In this document: piece after piece, positions 25,936 to 35,360 of the stretch | Numbering within the stretch: the stretch's first letter is position 1 | How the letters are laid out: every line of letters starts with the position of its first letter | From: CAG-390 sp964522215 | GTDB lineage: Bacteria; Bacillota; Clostridia; Oscillospirales; CAG-272 | NCBI GenBank assembly: GCA_964522215.1 | Contig: CAZFVR010000003.1 | Location: 62,001 to 126,000 of the forward strand | Direction of reading: 5' to 3' | Length of the DNA stretch: 64,000 nucleotides | Notes under the pieces: model-generated | What the model was told of the DNA's origin: nothing | Database searches by the model: none | The model's input: the letters and a program-made list of their open reading frames with translations, nothing else | Position numbers and translations under genes: made by a program

Positions 25936-27294
25936 TTAGTTCTTGAGGCTGTGGATCGGCGCGGGTATCCTTCCTCCGCGGGCGATAAAACGCGCGGGGG
26001 AGCGACGATTTATCGGCATGACGGGGGCTGTACCGAGGAGTCCGCCAAAGGAGACCTCGTCCCCGACCGTTTTGCCGACCGCGGGGATAACGCGCACGGC
26101 GGTGGTCTTGGTATTGGCTACCCCGATGGATATCTCATCGGCGATAAGACCGCAAATGACATCCGCCTCGGTATCACCCGGGATAGCTATCATATCAAGA
26201 CCGACCGAGCAAACTGCCGTCATCGCCTCAAGCTTTTCAAGGGTGAGCGCACCCGATCTTGCCGCGGCTATCATGCCCGCATCCTCGGATACCGGGATAA
26301 ATGCGCCCGAAAGTCCGCCAACATGCGATGATGCCATAACGCCGCCCTTTTTAACGGCATCGTTGAGGAGCGCCAGCGCCGCAGTAGTGCCGGGGCCGCC
26401 GCACTGCTCAAGACCCATCTCCTCAAGAATATACGCCACCGAATCACCGACAGCGGGTGTGGGGGCCAATGAAAGATCGACGATGCCAAACGGCACATCC
26501 AATCTGCGGGATGCCTCGGCGGCAACGAGCTGACCCACGCGCGTGATCTTAAAGGCGGTGCGCTTTACCGTTTCGGCAAGCTCAGAGAGATCGCAATCCC
26601 CCGCCCTTGCTATTGCGGATGCAACCGTACCCGGCCCTGATACGCCAACGTTTATTACCGCTTCCGGCTCACTGACACCGTGGAACGCGCCTGCCATAAA
26701 GGGGTTATCCTCCGGCACGTTTGCAAACACGACAAGCTTTGCGCAACCGATCGAATCACGGTCGGCCGTAAGCTCGGCAGTCTTTTTTATTATTCCGCCC
26801 ATGACACGGATGGCCTCCATGTTGATGCCGGCCTTTGTGGATGCGACATTAACTGAGGAGCAGACCTTTTGAGTTTCGTTCAGTGCGTAGGGGATCGATT
26901 CTATCAGTTGCCTCTCGCCGGGTGTGCTTCCCTTTTGCACCAGCGCACCGTAGCCGCCGATAAAGTTAATGCCCAGTGTGTCCGCGGCGCGGTCAAGCGT
27001 TTTTGCGATCTTTACATAATCCTCGGAGGAAAAACTGCCGCCTACGAGTGAGATGGGGGTAACAGAGACACGGCGGTTAACGATCGGGATACCGTATTCC
27101 TTTTCGATATCGTCGGCGACCGAGCAAAGTTTGCCCGCGCGCGTGGTGATCTTATCGTATATCCTATCGCACACGCGGGAGATATCGTCCCCTGCGCAGT
27201 CGATAAGAGATATACCCATGGTGACTGTTCTGATATCGAGCTTTTCCTCGTGTATCATATTTATTGTTTCGATAATATCGGTTACATTAAGCAT
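25936..27294 (-). CDS. UPF0210 (PFL) family protein
   Basis: Conserved protein of unknown biochemical role, usually found next to a UPF0237 ACT-domain gene, as here. Signature stretches include [44 protein letters not shown] (here [12 protein letters not shown]), [13 protein letters not shown] and [16 protein letters not shown]. 452 aa from ATG 27294 ([14 protein letters not shown]); the open frame continues upstream but that part is not conserved in type. AAAGGAG lies rather far (17 nt) upstream. The pairing with an ACT protein suggests a role tied to amino acid sensing (inference). Confidence 0.92.
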   Translation of the reverse strand: MLNVTDIIETINMIHEEKLDIRTVTMGISLIDCAGDDISRVCDRIYDKITTRAGKLCSVADDIEKEYGIPIVNRRVSVTPISLVGGSFSSEDYVKIAKTLDRAADTLGINFIGGYGALVQKGSTPGERQLIESIPYALNETQKVCSSVNVASTKAGINMEAIRVMGGIIKKTAELTADRDSIGCAKLVVFANVPEDNPFMAGAFHGVSEPEAVINVGVSGPGTVASAIARAGDCDLSELAETVKRTAFKITRVGQLVAAEASRRLDVPFGIVDLSLAPTPAVGDSVAYILEEMGLEQCGGPGTTAALALLNDAVKKGGVMASSHVGGLSGAFIPVSEDAGMIAAARSGALTLEKLEAMTAVCSVGLDMIAIPGDTEADVICGLIADEISIGVANTKTTAVRVIPAVGKTVGDEVSFGGLLGTAPVMPINRRSPARFIARGGRIPAPIHSLKN

Positions 27295-27361
27295 TTTTGA
27301 GTGTTTGGCGCTCCTTTGGCATCGATTTTTGCTGTTTGCGGTGTGATCTGTCTGCCCGTCA

Positions 27362-27631
27362 TCATATATGATGCATGGTGTTGAATATATCCTCATGCAT
27401 GGTGGAAACAACAAGCCCTGCATCATCGCCAAGCTTTTTCATTTTGTCCACGAACTCGCCGAACGGCAGAGTGATGCCGTCAATATCAACGAGCATTATC
27501 ATTGCAAAATATTCGCGAAGAACGCTTTGAGAGATATCTACGATATTTACGCCATCTGCGGCGCATTCCTGTGCAACGCGCGCTATTATTCCAACGCTGT
27601 CGCGACCTGTTACTGTTATAACTGCTTTCAT
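27362..27631 (-). CDS. UPF0237 ACT-domain protein
   Basis: 89-residue single ACT domain ([41 protein letters not shown]), the small-molecule binding fold found in amino-acid-regulated proteins. It stands just upstream of the UPF0210 gene in the arrangement seen widely in Firmicutes and archaea. AAAGGA is placed 9 nt before ATG 27631. Likely a ligand-binding partner of the UPF0210 protein. Confidence 0.92.
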   Translation of the reverse strand: MKAVITVTGRDSVGIIARVAQECAADGVNIVDISQSVLREYFAMIMLVDIDGITLPFGEFVDKMKKLGDDAGLVVSTMHEDIFNTMHHI

Positions 27632-27683
27632 TGATCCATGTCCTTTTTTTGCAGATTTAAGACTTTATATTTGATACTTAATA

Positions 27684-27712
27684 ATTATATAATCAAACGC
27701 GCCGATTGTCAA
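27684..27712 (-). promoter_or_regulatory. Promoter of the UPF0237-UPF0210 operon
   Basis: Minus strand TTGACA, 17 bp, TATAAT. Confidence 0.8.
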
Positions 27713-27845
27713 GGTGATTTTGACCTTTAGGCGTTAAATTGGGCAAAAAAGCTCAAAGCACCCCGCACTTGGCACCCCTGTGGCGGGATGCAGATCGCCG
27801 CAGACAATGTGCGGAGCGAAATATTTATTTTTTATATAAAAAATA

Positions 27846-27874
27846 TTGCAAACGAGAGCGATATGTGATATAAT
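27846..27874 (+). promoter_or_regulatory. Promoter of the tandem-ACT gene
   Basis: TTGCAA, 17 bp, TATAAT with extended -10 (TGA). Confidence 0.8.
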
Positions 27875-27957
27875 AGAATGCAATAAAAATGTAATTGCAA
27901 AACGTCCGCGCCGCATGCTCGGCAAAAGGATACGGGCGTTATCGGAAAGGTCAAAAA

Positions 27958-28380
27958 ATGTCGGTACAACAACTATCCGTTTTTATTGAAAATCGCCGCG
28001 GCACTCTTTTGGAGATAACCGAAGTGCTGGCTGCCGCAAAAATAGATATTCGCGCCCTCTCCCTGACCGAAACCGAGGAGTACGGTATTTTGCGCCTTAT
28101 AGTAAGCGACACCGAAAACGCTTATAATGCCATCCGCGGCGCCGGCAAAACGGTATCGATCAATGATGTTCTCTGCATCGAGATACCCGATGATCCCGGC
28201 GGACTTATGACAGCACTGTGCGTGCTCAACAACAACGATTTAGATGTTGAATACATGTACACCTTCGTAGGCTGTGGCGCAGGCTCACGCGCCAATGTTG
28301 CCATACGTGTAGCAGACAATGCGCTTGGTGCTCGTCTGCTCTCTGAGGCAGGATACACGCTGATCTCAAGCATAAGCTGA
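27958..28380 (+). CDS. Tandem ACT-domain protein
   Basis: 140 aa with two ACT-like units: residues 1-70 (QQLSVFIENRRGTLLEITEVL) and 71-140 (CIEIPDDPGGLMTALCVLNNN). Both have the Gly-Leu pattern of a ligand-binding ACT helix. Proteins of this type bind branched-chain or aromatic amino acids and often accompany acyl-CoA ligase genes, but none is present here. GGAAAGG 8 nt upstream fixes ATG 27958; the longer frame from 27895 begins before it. A terminator follows directly, so it is a single-gene unit. Confidence 0.88.
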   Translation: MSVQQLSVFIENRRGTLLEITEVLAAAKIDIRALSLTETEEYGILRLIVSDTENAYNAIRGAGKTVSINDVLCIEIPDDPGGLMTALCVLNNNDLDVEYMYTFVGCGAGSRANVAIRVADNALGARLLSEAGYTLISSIS

Positions 28381-28433
28381 CACTGCGCGAGCTAATACAC
28401 CGCTGCATATTGAATTAAACTATAATACATCGA

Positions 28434-28466
28434 GAGGCTGTCGCACGCGACAGCCTCCGTTTTTTA
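28434..28466 (+). terminator. Terminator of the tandem-ACT gene
   Basis: GAGGCTGTCG / CGACAGCCTC hairpin with a 4-nt loop followed by CGTTTTTTATT. Confidence 0.9.
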
Positions 28467-28488
28467 TTCATGCAGCCCGGTCAGCGGA

Positions 28489-29343
28489 TCAGATGCTGAC
28501 ATCGGCATAGACCATACAATGGTCGGAGGCGTCAAGCACCTCCTGCCGCGTTTCGATGCTGTGTACCCAAACATTCACCTGCGGGGAGACAAATATATGG
28601 TCGATGGGTGAGCGACGGTTATCCGGCAGCTGACCTATTATCGGATGGAAGGAAAACTGCCCCATGGATGCACTGACGGTGGCAGCATATTTTGCATTCT
28701 TCATACCGGAGGAGGTAATTATGCTGTAAAGCTCCTCCTCTTCCCCTGCATTGAAATCTCCGGTAAAAAAGAACGGGATATCTCCGTATTTTTCAACGAG
28801 CACCGCCTGCTCGGCAAGCATCTGCCTTGCGTTATCCGCACGCCATTTGGCACCATCGACCGCATCCGTCATCCCCTCAAGCTTATATGAGCTCAAAAGT
28901 ATGGCTGCATGCGTGTTTATGTGGCCAAGCAATGCGCCGGTAGTCTTATCTCTGAGTATTGCCGCGGTAAGTCCCTTTGTATAAGTAAATGTGGAGGTGT
29001 ACATGAGCATATATGACTCGACCTCCTCAAAGCGGTCGGCAAGGTATGCTATCGGATAGTAGTTTTGCTTGGGGTACTTGGCCGAAAGGGAGGCAAGCTC
29101 ACTCTCCCGCCTTTTGTCGGGATCGGGCTGAGCCGTTACAAAGCGGTAACCGATCGCCTCAAGCTTTGGCCTGAAGCTTTCATGATAAAATGCGTTGATC
29201 TCCTGAAAGCCTACGATATCCGGCCTGTAATAGGCGAGATTTTCAAGTATCTTGCCCTCGCGCTCCGGGGCTGTGGCATCAAAGAGCAGATTTGCCGTCA
29301 TTATTCGCAAATTTGCTTTTTCGCACTTTTGTGATCGTTCCAT
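28489..29343 (-). CDS. Endonuclease/exonuclease/phosphatase (EEP) family protein
   Basis: Metal-dependent phosphodiesterase fold. Motifs in order: MTANLLFD, IVGFQEI, NTHAA, FTGDFNAGEEEE, SPIDHIFVS and ASDHCMVYADV, which supply the metal and catalytic Asp/Asn/His residues. No signal peptide is seen, so it acts in the cytoplasm. Members cut DNA, sphingomyelin, inositol phosphates or CoA-type esters; the substrate here is unknown. ATG 29343 with CGGAG upstream is preferred over a TTG 48 bp earlier. The class II aldolase gene ends 95 bp upstream on the same strand, so they may be co-transcribed. Confidence 0.88.
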   Translation of the reverse strand: MERSQKCEKANLRIMTANLLFDATAPEREGKILENLAYYRPDIVGFQEINAFYHESFRPKLEAIGYRFVTAQPDPDKRRESELASLSAKYPKQNYYPIAYLADRFEEVESYMLMYTSTFTYTKGLTAAILRDKTTGALLGHINTHAAILLSSYKLEGMTDAVDGAKWRADNARQMLAEQAVLVEKYGDIPFFFTGDFNAGEEEELYSIITSSGMKNAKYAATVSASMGQFSFHPIIGQLPDNRRSPIDHIFVSPQVNVWVHSIETRQEVLDASDHCMVYADVSI

Positions 29344-29438
29344 TTTTCGCTCCGTTCCGCCGCTGCTGCGGCTTTTTTCAGTGTTTTTCAATTCAGCTGT
29401 TTACGATCTTGTGGATCGGCTATGATATTTTTTTGCTG

Positions 29439-30722
29439 TCAAAGGTTGAATGCTACCTCTATCTCACGTATCTCATCGTCGCCGATCGGGACGATACTGC
29501 CGCCCATCGATGCTATATCGCAAAGCGATTCCGCGCCGAACTCAAGCACTTCAAGACGGTCATAGGCATTGAGCGGTGAGGTTCCCGCAACTATCACCAT
29601 ATCACTGTCGATAATGGCTATGGGCGTGTGCATGGATATCTTCTCTGCGATCTTGGCTGGTGCATCCTCAAGTGTACCAAGGGGATAACGCAGTGTGTTG
29701 CGCAGGCAGATATAGCCCTCCGGGATCATATGGGAGTTAAACTCGCTGCCAGTTACGGCAAAGCCCATTATGTATGGCGGACGCGCCATTGCTATGCTCT
29801 CGATATCCGGGTGCGCATCAAAGATACGTCTTACAAGGCCGGCAAAGCGAGAGGGCGTTTTGTTCTTCTCACATCTTGTATCCTCAACGTAAACAAGATC
29901 CTCCGCATCGATCAGCCCCGCATCCTCACCCTCCGGGGTTATCAAAAAGCCTCGTCCCGCGCGGGAGGCAAAAATACCGCAGGCGGCGGTAAAGAGTTTG
30001 TTTTTATATGAGCGACGGCATTTATCGATAATATCCGCGCGCACGGGCGAAAAATCTGCCGCGACTATAGAATCGCTAAAGGCAAGCTCACGCACGGGGG
30101 ATGACTTTTTTGCAAGCTCCTCGGGCGTGAGGACATGCCCCGGGCAGCGGAGCATTGATGCCGCCACTCCCGTCCTTGCGGTAAAATCCAACGCCTCAAA
30201 CATCATATAGGCGCGCTCAAGGCTTTCGGCTCCGAGGACCACGCCATGATTTTCAAGCAAAACAGTATCACATCCCTTGGCAAACTCCGCAGATATATAT
30301 CCGCCAAGCTTTTCGCTGCCCGGCAGTGCGTATTTGGCAATGGCTATTCTGCCGCAAAGTGCGGACACACCCGGAATGAGATCCATTTGCGGCAGCTGTC
30401 GCTCCAAGCTGTAGGCTACAAGTGCTGCGGGATGTGCATGCAACACGGCGTGCAGATCCGGTCTTGACCGAAGTACCGCAAGATGAAAGGGGTACTCGGT
30501 CGATGGGCGGTGCTTGCCATGTACAACGCCGTCAGGCGTGACCCACATGATATCCTCTGCCGTAAGATGTGCTTTATCCACACCGGACGGTGAGATCCAA
30601 AGGGTACCGTCATCATCCATTATTGAAAGATTACCGCCGGAGGTGGTGGTAAGCTTGTTATCATACAGGCGGGTCATATAAAAGGCTATTTTTTCAGCCG
30701 GTGACATATTGAGTTTTTTCAT
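29439..30722 (-). CDS. Tandem class II aldolase/adducin protein
   Basis: Two copies of the class II aldolase fold in one chain. The first (residues 1-215) has TTSGGNLSI, SPSGVDK, the zinc ligands in VLHAHPAALVA and the third His in LLENHGVVLGA, so it should be active, for example on a sugar phosphate like fuculose 1-phosphate. The second (220-427) keeps the outline (KLFTAACGIFASRAG, ITPEGEDAGLIDAEDLV, AKIAEKISMHTPIAIID) but lacks the zinc His pair (AMARPPYIMG) and looks structural. No sugar kinase or transporter is adjacent, so the substrate is unknown. GGAG lies 9 nt before ATG 30722, right after a 7-bp hairpin in the leader. Confidence 0.88.
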   Translation of the reverse strand: MKKLNMSPAEKIAFYMTRLYDNKLTTTSGGNLSIMDDDGTLWISPSGVDKAHLTAEDIMWVTPDGVVHGKHRPSTEYPFHLAVLRSRPDLHAVLHAHPAALVAYSLERQLPQMDLIPGVSALCGRIAIAKYALPGSEKLGGYISAEFAKGCDTVLLENHGVVLGAESLERAYMMFEALDFTARTGVAASMLRCPGHVLTPEELAKKSSPVRELAFSDSIVAADFSPVRADIIDKCRRSYKNKLFTAACGIFASRAGRGFLITPEGEDAGLIDAEDLVYVEDTRCEKNKTPSRFAGLVRRIFDAHPDIESIAMARPPYIMGFAVTGSEFNSHMIPEGYICLRNTLRYPLGTLEDAPAKIAEKISMHTPIAIIDSDMVIVAGTSPLNAYDRLEVLEFGAESLCDIASMGGSIVPIGDDEIREIEVAFNL

Positions 30723-30819
30723 TATTTAAGACTCCTATCGGCACACATGCCGATCTGTTAATTAATGGCTGGGCGAATCTTTAGGCACACATAGGTGCAT
30801 GATGCGCCGCGCCCATCCT
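30723..30819 (-). promoter_or_regulatory. Structured leader of the class II aldolase mRNA
   Basis: About 97 nt between the promoter and the start codon. It can fold into an outer GGGCG/CGCCC stem enclosing a GCAC/GTGC hairpin (30771-30814), and a separate ATCGGCA/TGCCGAT hairpin (30737-30754) that touches the Shine-Dalgarno site. A translational control element is possible but not shown; it matches no riboswitch class I know. Confidence 0.4.
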
Positions 30820-30825
30820 TAAAAT

Positions 30826-30854
30826 ATTATATCCTTAAATTGCCACGGAGTCAA
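30826..30854 (-). promoter_or_regulatory. Promoter of the aldolase-EEP operon
   Basis: Minus strand TTGACT, 17 bp, TATAAT. Confidence 0.78.
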
Positions 30855-30924
30855 TACTTTTATTAAAATTTGAACGATCGAGTGCAAAACGAAATAATTA
30901 TTCGTTGCGGCTTGGGTGGGCGCA

Positions 30925-31971
30925 TCAGTTTGCGGGCGCGGGCACGGGTGCGGAATAACGTTCGCCAAGGCTATCTATCACTGCGCGAACTGACTCGGCA
31001 GAACGGCGCAGCTGTTCAAGTTCGCCCGCATCAAGCGGGATCTGGAGCACCTTTTCTATCCCGCCGCGACCTACGATGCACGGCAGACCTATACAAACAT
31101 CGCTGATGCCGTAATGCCCGCCCGCCAAAGTTGAGACTGGCAGTATGGTATGCTCATCCCGCACTATTGCCACGGCTATCCGCCGCACTGCCTCGGCGAT
31201 CGCATAATAGGTCGCGCCCTTGGCGGCAATGATCCTGTATGCGGCATCCCTTACATCCAAAAAGATATCCTCAAAACTCCGTGGATCACAGCCGCAGGCG
31301 CACTCACTGCAAAAGCGGGAAAGATCCACCCCGGAAACATTTGCACTGCTGAACACCGCCACCTCGCTGTCTCCATGCTCGCCTATTATAAATGTATGCA
31401 CATTGCGGCTGTCCACCCCTAAGCGCTCGCCCACCAACTGCTTTAACCGCGCCGTATCGAGCACCGTTCCCGAGCCGATCACACGACAGGCAGGCAGACC
31501 TGATCTTACAAGGGTGAGATATGTGAGGATATCGACCGGATTTGACACCACCAAAATGATACCGCGCGGGTCGATGGCGGATATTTTATCCACGATATCG
31601 GCAAATATCTGCTCGTTCTTATGGATGAGATCCATCCTGCTCTCACCTTCTTTTTGCGGCGCTCCCGCGGTGATGATAACGAGCGCCGCATCGGCGATAT
31701 CCTTGTAGTCACCGCTGTATATCGCCATTGGCGAATGGAACGGCAGGCCGTGTGCAATATCCTCCGCCTCGCCCTGCGCCTTGTCGGGGTCTATATCTAT
31801 CAGCACCAGCTCACTGAACAGCTCGCTCTGCATCAGCGTGTAGGCAATGGTCGCGCCTACATTTCCGCACCCGATAACGGCGCATTTTCTGACATCGGCT
31901 TTTATTATATCTGTATCCGATCGTATATCAGACTGTTTGGATGTTGTTTTCTCGCTTGTTATTTTGCTCAT
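30925..31971 (-). CDS. ldh: L-lactate dehydrogenase
   Basis: Reduces pyruvate to L-lactate with NADH, a redox sink in fermentation. The Rossmann glycine motif is VIGCGNVGATIAYTL; the substrate loop TAGAPQKEGESRMDL carries Gln (lactate type) where malate dehydrogenases have Arg; the catalytic His is in IIGEHGDSE and the substrate-binding Arg in GSGTVLDTARL. The 348-aa chain has an N-terminal extension of about 30 polar residues (SKITSEKTTSKQSD...) before the fold. The AGGA site is only 2-3 nt from ATG 31971, so the true start may be later. A terminator for glpK lies about 40 bp upstream; no separate ldh promoter was found. Confidence 0.95.
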   Translation of the reverse strand: MSKITSEKTTSKQSDIRSDTDIIKADVRKCAVIGCGNVGATIAYTLMQSELFSELVLIDIDPDKAQGEAEDIAHGLPFHSPMAIYSGDYKDIADAALVIITAGAPQKEGESRMDLIHKNEQIFADIVDKISAIDPRGIILVVSNPVDILTYLTLVRSGLPACRVIGSGTVLDTARLKQLVGERLGVDSRNVHTFIIGEHGDSEVAVFSSANVSGVDLSRFCSECACGCDPRSFEDIFLDVRDAAYRIIAAKGATYYAIAEAVRRIAVAIVRDEHTILPVSTLAGGHYGISDVCIGLPCIVGRGGIEKVLQIPLDAGELEQLRRSAESVRAVIDSLGERYSAPVPAPAN

Positions 31972-32011
31972 TTCCTGCTCGATCTCCCCAAAAGCTTATT
32001 CTCGATTCAAT

Positions 32012-32050
32012 AAAAATGCGTATGCGATCGGCATATGATGCCGACCGCAT
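32012..32050 (-). terminator. Terminator downstream of glpK
   Basis: Arms ATGCGGTCGGCAT / ATGCCGATCGCAT on the minus strand with one G-T pair and a 3-nt loop, followed by ACGCATTTTTATT. It separates glpK from ldh. Confidence 0.75.
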
Positions 32051-32110
32051 ATATTATTTACCGTTTTTGATCCATTGATTCGGGCAGACCCCAAATGCCG
32101 CAGGCAAGCC

Positions 32111-33598
32111 TTATTTTGTAAGTACTCTGCCCACTGCCTCGCGCCATCCTGCCAGCTTTACCGCTCGCTCATCAGCGGAGATGGTGGGTACAAAGGTCCT
32201 GTCAGCGTTCCAGTTTTCCGCGATCTCGTCAAGTGTGGCAAAAGCACCCGTGGCCAGTCCCGCAAGATTTGCGGCACCGAGTGCCGTGGTCTCAATGCAC
32301 TGCGGGCGGATTATTGGCGTACCGAGCAGATCCGCCTGTATCTCAAGCAAAAGATCATTTGCTGACGCGCCGCCATCTACCTTAAGGGAGGACATATCAG
32401 CTCCAGCCTCTCGCTTCATAAGATCAAGCACATCGGCGGTCTGATAAGCCATGGACTCAAGCACCGCACGCACCACATGTGCACGCGTTGTCCCGCGTGT
32501 GATGCCCAGCAGTGCGCCGCGCGCGTAAGGATCCCAATAAGGTGCGCCAAGTCCCACAAATGCGGGTACGAACCACACTCCGCCACTGCTTTGGACAGTA
32601 CGCGCCACACCCTCAGTCTCTGCTGCACTCGCCACAAGGCCGAGTCCGTCACGCAGCCATTGCACGGCAGCACCGCAAACGAACACCGAGCCCTCAAGCG
32701 CGTATGTAACAGGTGCATCGCCTATCCCCCACGCTATGGTGGTGAGAAGTCCACCCTCCGATGTTACCGGGCGTGCGCCTGTGTTCATAAGCATGAATCC
32801 GCCTGTGCCGTATGTATTCTTTGCATCGCCGTTTTTAAAACAGCACTGACCGAAGAGCGCGGCCTGCTGATCTCCGGCCACACCCGCCACCGGGATAGGT
32901 GCTCCAAAAAGTACGGGGTCGGTCTCACCGAATATCCCGGAAGAGGGACGGACCTCCGGCAGCATACAGCGTGGGATATTAAAGAGGCGCAAAAGCTCGT
33001 CATCCCACTCAAGCGTATGGATATTAAAGAGCATCGTGCGGGAGGCGTTTGAAAGATCTGTGGCGTGAACACGACCACCGGTAAGGTTATAGATCAGCCA
33101 GCTGTCGACCGTTCCAAAGCAAAGCTCGCCGCGTTCCGCCCTATCGCGTGCACCCGGAATATTATCAAGTATCCATTTGAGCTTTGTTGCCGAAAAATAG
33201 GCATCTATCAAAAGCCCAGTGCGGCGGCGGATATCCTCACAAAGCTCACCGCTCTTTATATAGTCGCAATACTCTGCCGTGCGGCGGCATTGCCACACGA
33301 TCGCATTGCATATCGGACGCCCGCTGTTGCGCTCCCAAACGATAGTTGTTTCGCGCTGATTAGTGATACCGATGCCGTAAACATCGCAGGCACCGATACC
33401 CGCGCGGGCAAGTGCTTCACGCGCGACCTCAAGTTGTGTATTCCATATATCCATGGGGTCATGCTCGACCCACCCTCGGTGTGGGAAATGCTGCGGAAAT
33501 TCCTTTTGTGAGGATGCAATTATCCTGCCCCCGCGATCGAATACTATAGAGCGGGAGCTGGTGGTTCCCTGATCAAGTGCTAAAAGATATTTGGGCAT
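32111..33598 (-). CDS. glpK: Glycerol kinase
   Basis: Phosphorylates glycerol to glycerol 3-phosphate with ATP. FGGY-family motifs: [16 protein letters not shown] (phosphate loop), the substrate segment [37 protein letters not shown] and [21 protein letters not shown] near the end. 495 aa is standard. GGAGG 8 nt upstream supports ATG 33598. Neither glpF nor glpD is beside it, so glycerol uptake and glycerol-3-phosphate use must be encoded elsewhere. Confidence 0.97.
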   Translation of the reverse strand: MPKYLLALDQGTTSSRSIVFDRGGRIIASSQKEFPQHFPHRGWVEHDPMDIWNTQLEVAREALARAGIGACDVYGIGITNQRETTIVWERNSGRPICNAIVWQCRRTAEYCDYIKSGELCEDIRRRTGLLIDAYFSATKLKWILDNIPGARDRAERGELCFGTVDSWLIYNLTGGRVHATDLSNASRTMLFNIHTLEWDDELLRLFNIPRCMLPEVRPSSGIFGETDPVLFGAPIPVAGVAGDQQAALFGQCCFKNGDAKNTYGTGGFMLMNTGARPVTSEGGLLTTIAWGIGDAPVTYALEGSVFVCGAAVQWLRDGLGLVASAAETEGVARTVQSSGGVWFVPAFVGLGAPYWDPYARGALLGITRGTTRAHVVRAVLESMAYQTADVLDLMKREAGADMSSLKVDGGASANDLLLEIQADLLGTPIIRPQCIETTALGAANLAGLATGAFATLDEIAENWNADRTFVPTISADERAVKLAGWREAVGRVLTK

Positions 33599-33670
33599 GG
33601 CAATACCTCCGTCGTTTTTTCGGCTCGATCTTTATGTCAGCTCGATTTTTTCCATGATATCATTATACAC

Positions 33671-33699
33671 ATTATACAGCATAACCGGGTGCATTTCAA
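33671..33699 (-). promoter_or_regulatory. Promoter of glpK
   Basis: Minus strand TTGAAA, 17 bp, TATAAT; a second TATAAT stands 9 bp further down. A symmetrical AAGAAA...TTTCTT lies just upstream of the -35 (33704-33720). Confidence 0.75.
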
Positions 33700-33761
33700 T
33701 ATTCAAGAAAATAATTTCTTAATCTTTTTTCTTTTTTTCACTCGGTCGGATATGTCAAATA

Positions 33762-34649
33762 TCAAATATTATTATTATTTTTCCCGTTATCGCTATCATC
33801 AGCCGTCGGCACGGCATCAAGCCCGCTGTCCGAGCGCACGGCACGTATCGACGCCACGGCCGCCGAGAGTGCCGCAGCAGCACGCTTGGGGTAAATGAGC
33901 ACGGAGCGACCTCCGCCGAGCGGATCGGCAGTTGTTGTATAGTTATCATCCTCGACAGCGTCATCGATCCCCAGTGCCGCAGATGCGCCGCCAAGCGCCG
34001 AGGATATCGCCGACAATGAGACGGACAGTGCGCGCATGGCGCGATGAAGCTCGGCCGAGAGCCGCTCGGCGATCATGGCACTGCGGCGCACAGCCTCTGA
34101 CATTTTGAGATACTCCTCGCTGTCATCTCGCATGCCGACCAAACGCGCGGCATGTGATGCATACTTAAACTCGGTCGCCAGCATAAGCGCCGAGGATGCA
34201 CACTCGCGCAGGCGCGTTGCCGTCGCGGCAGAGGAGCCGGATACCGCCGACATCTCGCGTGTTGCCGCACCCAGCCGCGAGCAGAGCGAGATGAAGCTCT
34301 CGACCGCATATCGGCGCTCGCCCTCAGAATAGGAAAAGACAAAATCGCGCAAAAGTCCGTGCGCGCCCCATTCATCCATCTGACTTTCAAGCAGAGTGAG
34401 CGCGCCGCTTATCGCTTCTGCGGCGTGAATATAGGAGCGCTCAGCTTCATCAGCAACCGGATCGATGGCAAGATCCTGCTCCCTCATGCGTTCCATAAGC
34501 CGTGCTGTCTCCCTGCCTGCAGCTCTATCACCTTGACGGCTGTCATAGTCATTTATATACTTTTCAATGAAAGCCAGCGCCTCGCCGTCATCCGGGCGCA
34601 GGCTGATATTTTCATCCGCCAAACGCCTAAAAAGCTCAGTTCTTGTCAT
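33762..34649 (-). CDS. Helical protein of unknown function
   Basis: No family recognised. About 295 aa, almost all predicted helix, rich in Ala, Ser, Arg and Glu, with no membrane segment and no signal peptide. The N-terminal 120 residues carry regular charged helices (RETARLMERMREQDLAIDP); the middle is a run of Ser/Ala-rich heptads (SSALMLATEFKYASHAARL) that could form a bundle; the tail is acidic and ends in DDSDNGKNNNNI. GGAGAGG 5-6 nt upstream fixes ATG 34649. It sits alone between the ffh operon terminator and glpK. Codon use and base content resemble its neighbours. Confidence 0.65.
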   Translation of the reverse strand: MTRTELFRRLADENISLRPDDGEALAFIEKYINDYDSRQGDRAAGRETARLMERMREQDLAIDPVADEAERSYIHAAEAISGALTLLESQMDEWGAHGLLRDFVFSYSEGERRYAVESFISLCSRLGAATREMSAVSGSSAATATRLRECASSALMLATEFKYASHAARLVGMRDDSEEYLKMSEAVRRSAMIAERLSAELHRAMRALSVSLSAISSALGGASAALGIDDAVEDDNYTTTADPLGGGRSVLIYPKRAAAALSAAVASIRAVRSDSGLDAVPTADDSDNGKNNNNI

Positions 34650-34759
34650 CGTCACCTCTCCGTTCGGGATAACAGAGATCCCACAGTGCAGTCTTAAATT
34701 ATGTTTTGATTTTTAAAATTTTAATTTTAAAACAACAATGCGGATCGCCTTATCCGCAT

Positions 34760-34804
34760 AAAAAAGACGGTGGGCTGACGCGCCGAAAGCACGACAATCC
34801 CACC
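34760..34804 (-). terminator. Terminator of the ylxM-ffh-rpsP-khpA operon
   Basis: GGTGGG ... CCCACC with a small inner stem, followed on the minus strand by GTCTTTTTTA. A second hairpin (ATGCGGA/TCCGCAT, 34738-34759) follows immediately. Confidence 0.8.
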
Positions 34805-34815
34805 ATGGTCTTGGA

Positions 34816-35055
34816 TCATTTTATCTCAACCGTGACTTTTTTGCCGGAGCCGGCCGATGCGGCCTTGACTACGGTACGGATGGCCTTGGCTATCTTGCCG
34901 TGTCTGCCGATGACCATGCCGGTCTCATCGGGAGCAACGGTAAGCAAAAGCTCAACGCTTGCGTCACTTTCGTTGTCGGTGCGGGTCACGGTAACAGCAT
35001 CCGGCGTATCGACTATGGCTTTTGCCACGTCTTCAACGAGTTTTTCGAGCTCCAT
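34816..35055 (-). CDS. khpA: KH-domain RNA-binding protein
   Basis: 79-residue single KH domain. The RNA-gripping GxxG loop is GRHG in TGMVIGRHGKIAKAIR. KhpA (YlqC) works with KhpB/Jag in Gram-positive bacteria to bind many RNAs and affects cell size and division. Position directly after rpsP (15 bp) is the conserved order ylxM-ffh-rpsP-khpA. Confidence 0.95.
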   Translation of the reverse strand: MELEKLVEDVAKAIVDTPDAVTVTRTDNESDASVELLLTVAPDETGMVIGRHGKIAKAIRTVVKAASAGSGKKVTVEIK

Positions 35056-35070
35056 ATCAGTTACCGACTA

Positions 35071-35313
35071 TCAGTCAATAACGCCGGCTTTTTTAAGCAG
35101 GACCTTGACGGTTTCGGTGGGCTGGGCGCCGTTCTTTATCCACTCGCGAGCCTTGTCAGCATCGATCTTTACGGTTGCGGGCTCGGTGAGGGGATTGTAG
35201 TAGCCAACCTCCTCGATGAATCTGCCGTTGCGGGGAGAACGCTCGTCAGCAACGATCACGCGGTAGAAGGGCTGCTTCTTTGCACCCATTCTTCTAAGTC
35301 TCATTTTTACCAT
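35071..35313 (-). CDS. rpsP: 30S ribosomal protein S16
   Basis: 80 aa, opening [26 protein letters not shown], the hallmark of bS16, and containing GYYNPLTEP. It helps fold the 16S rRNA body in 30S assembly. GGAGG upstream of ATG 35313. Third gene of the ffh operon. Confidence 0.98.
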   Translation of the reverse strand: MVKMRLRRMGAKKQPFYRVIVADERSPRNGRFIEEVGYYNPLTEPATVKIDADKAREWIKNGAQPTETVKVLLKKAGVID

Positions 35314-35360
35314 TGTTTTTTCCTCCGAAAATGTTGAATTAAATTTATTTTTGAAAATCC

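Larger units (their letters stand above)
27632..27957. other. Divergent intergenic region between two ACT-domain genes
   Basis: 326 bp without a gene. It carries two outward promoters (27684-27712 and 27846-27874). The 130 bp between them hold a short G/C-rich stretch with weak inverted repeats (GGCACCCCTGTGGCGG) and nothing else I can name. Confidence 0.6.
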
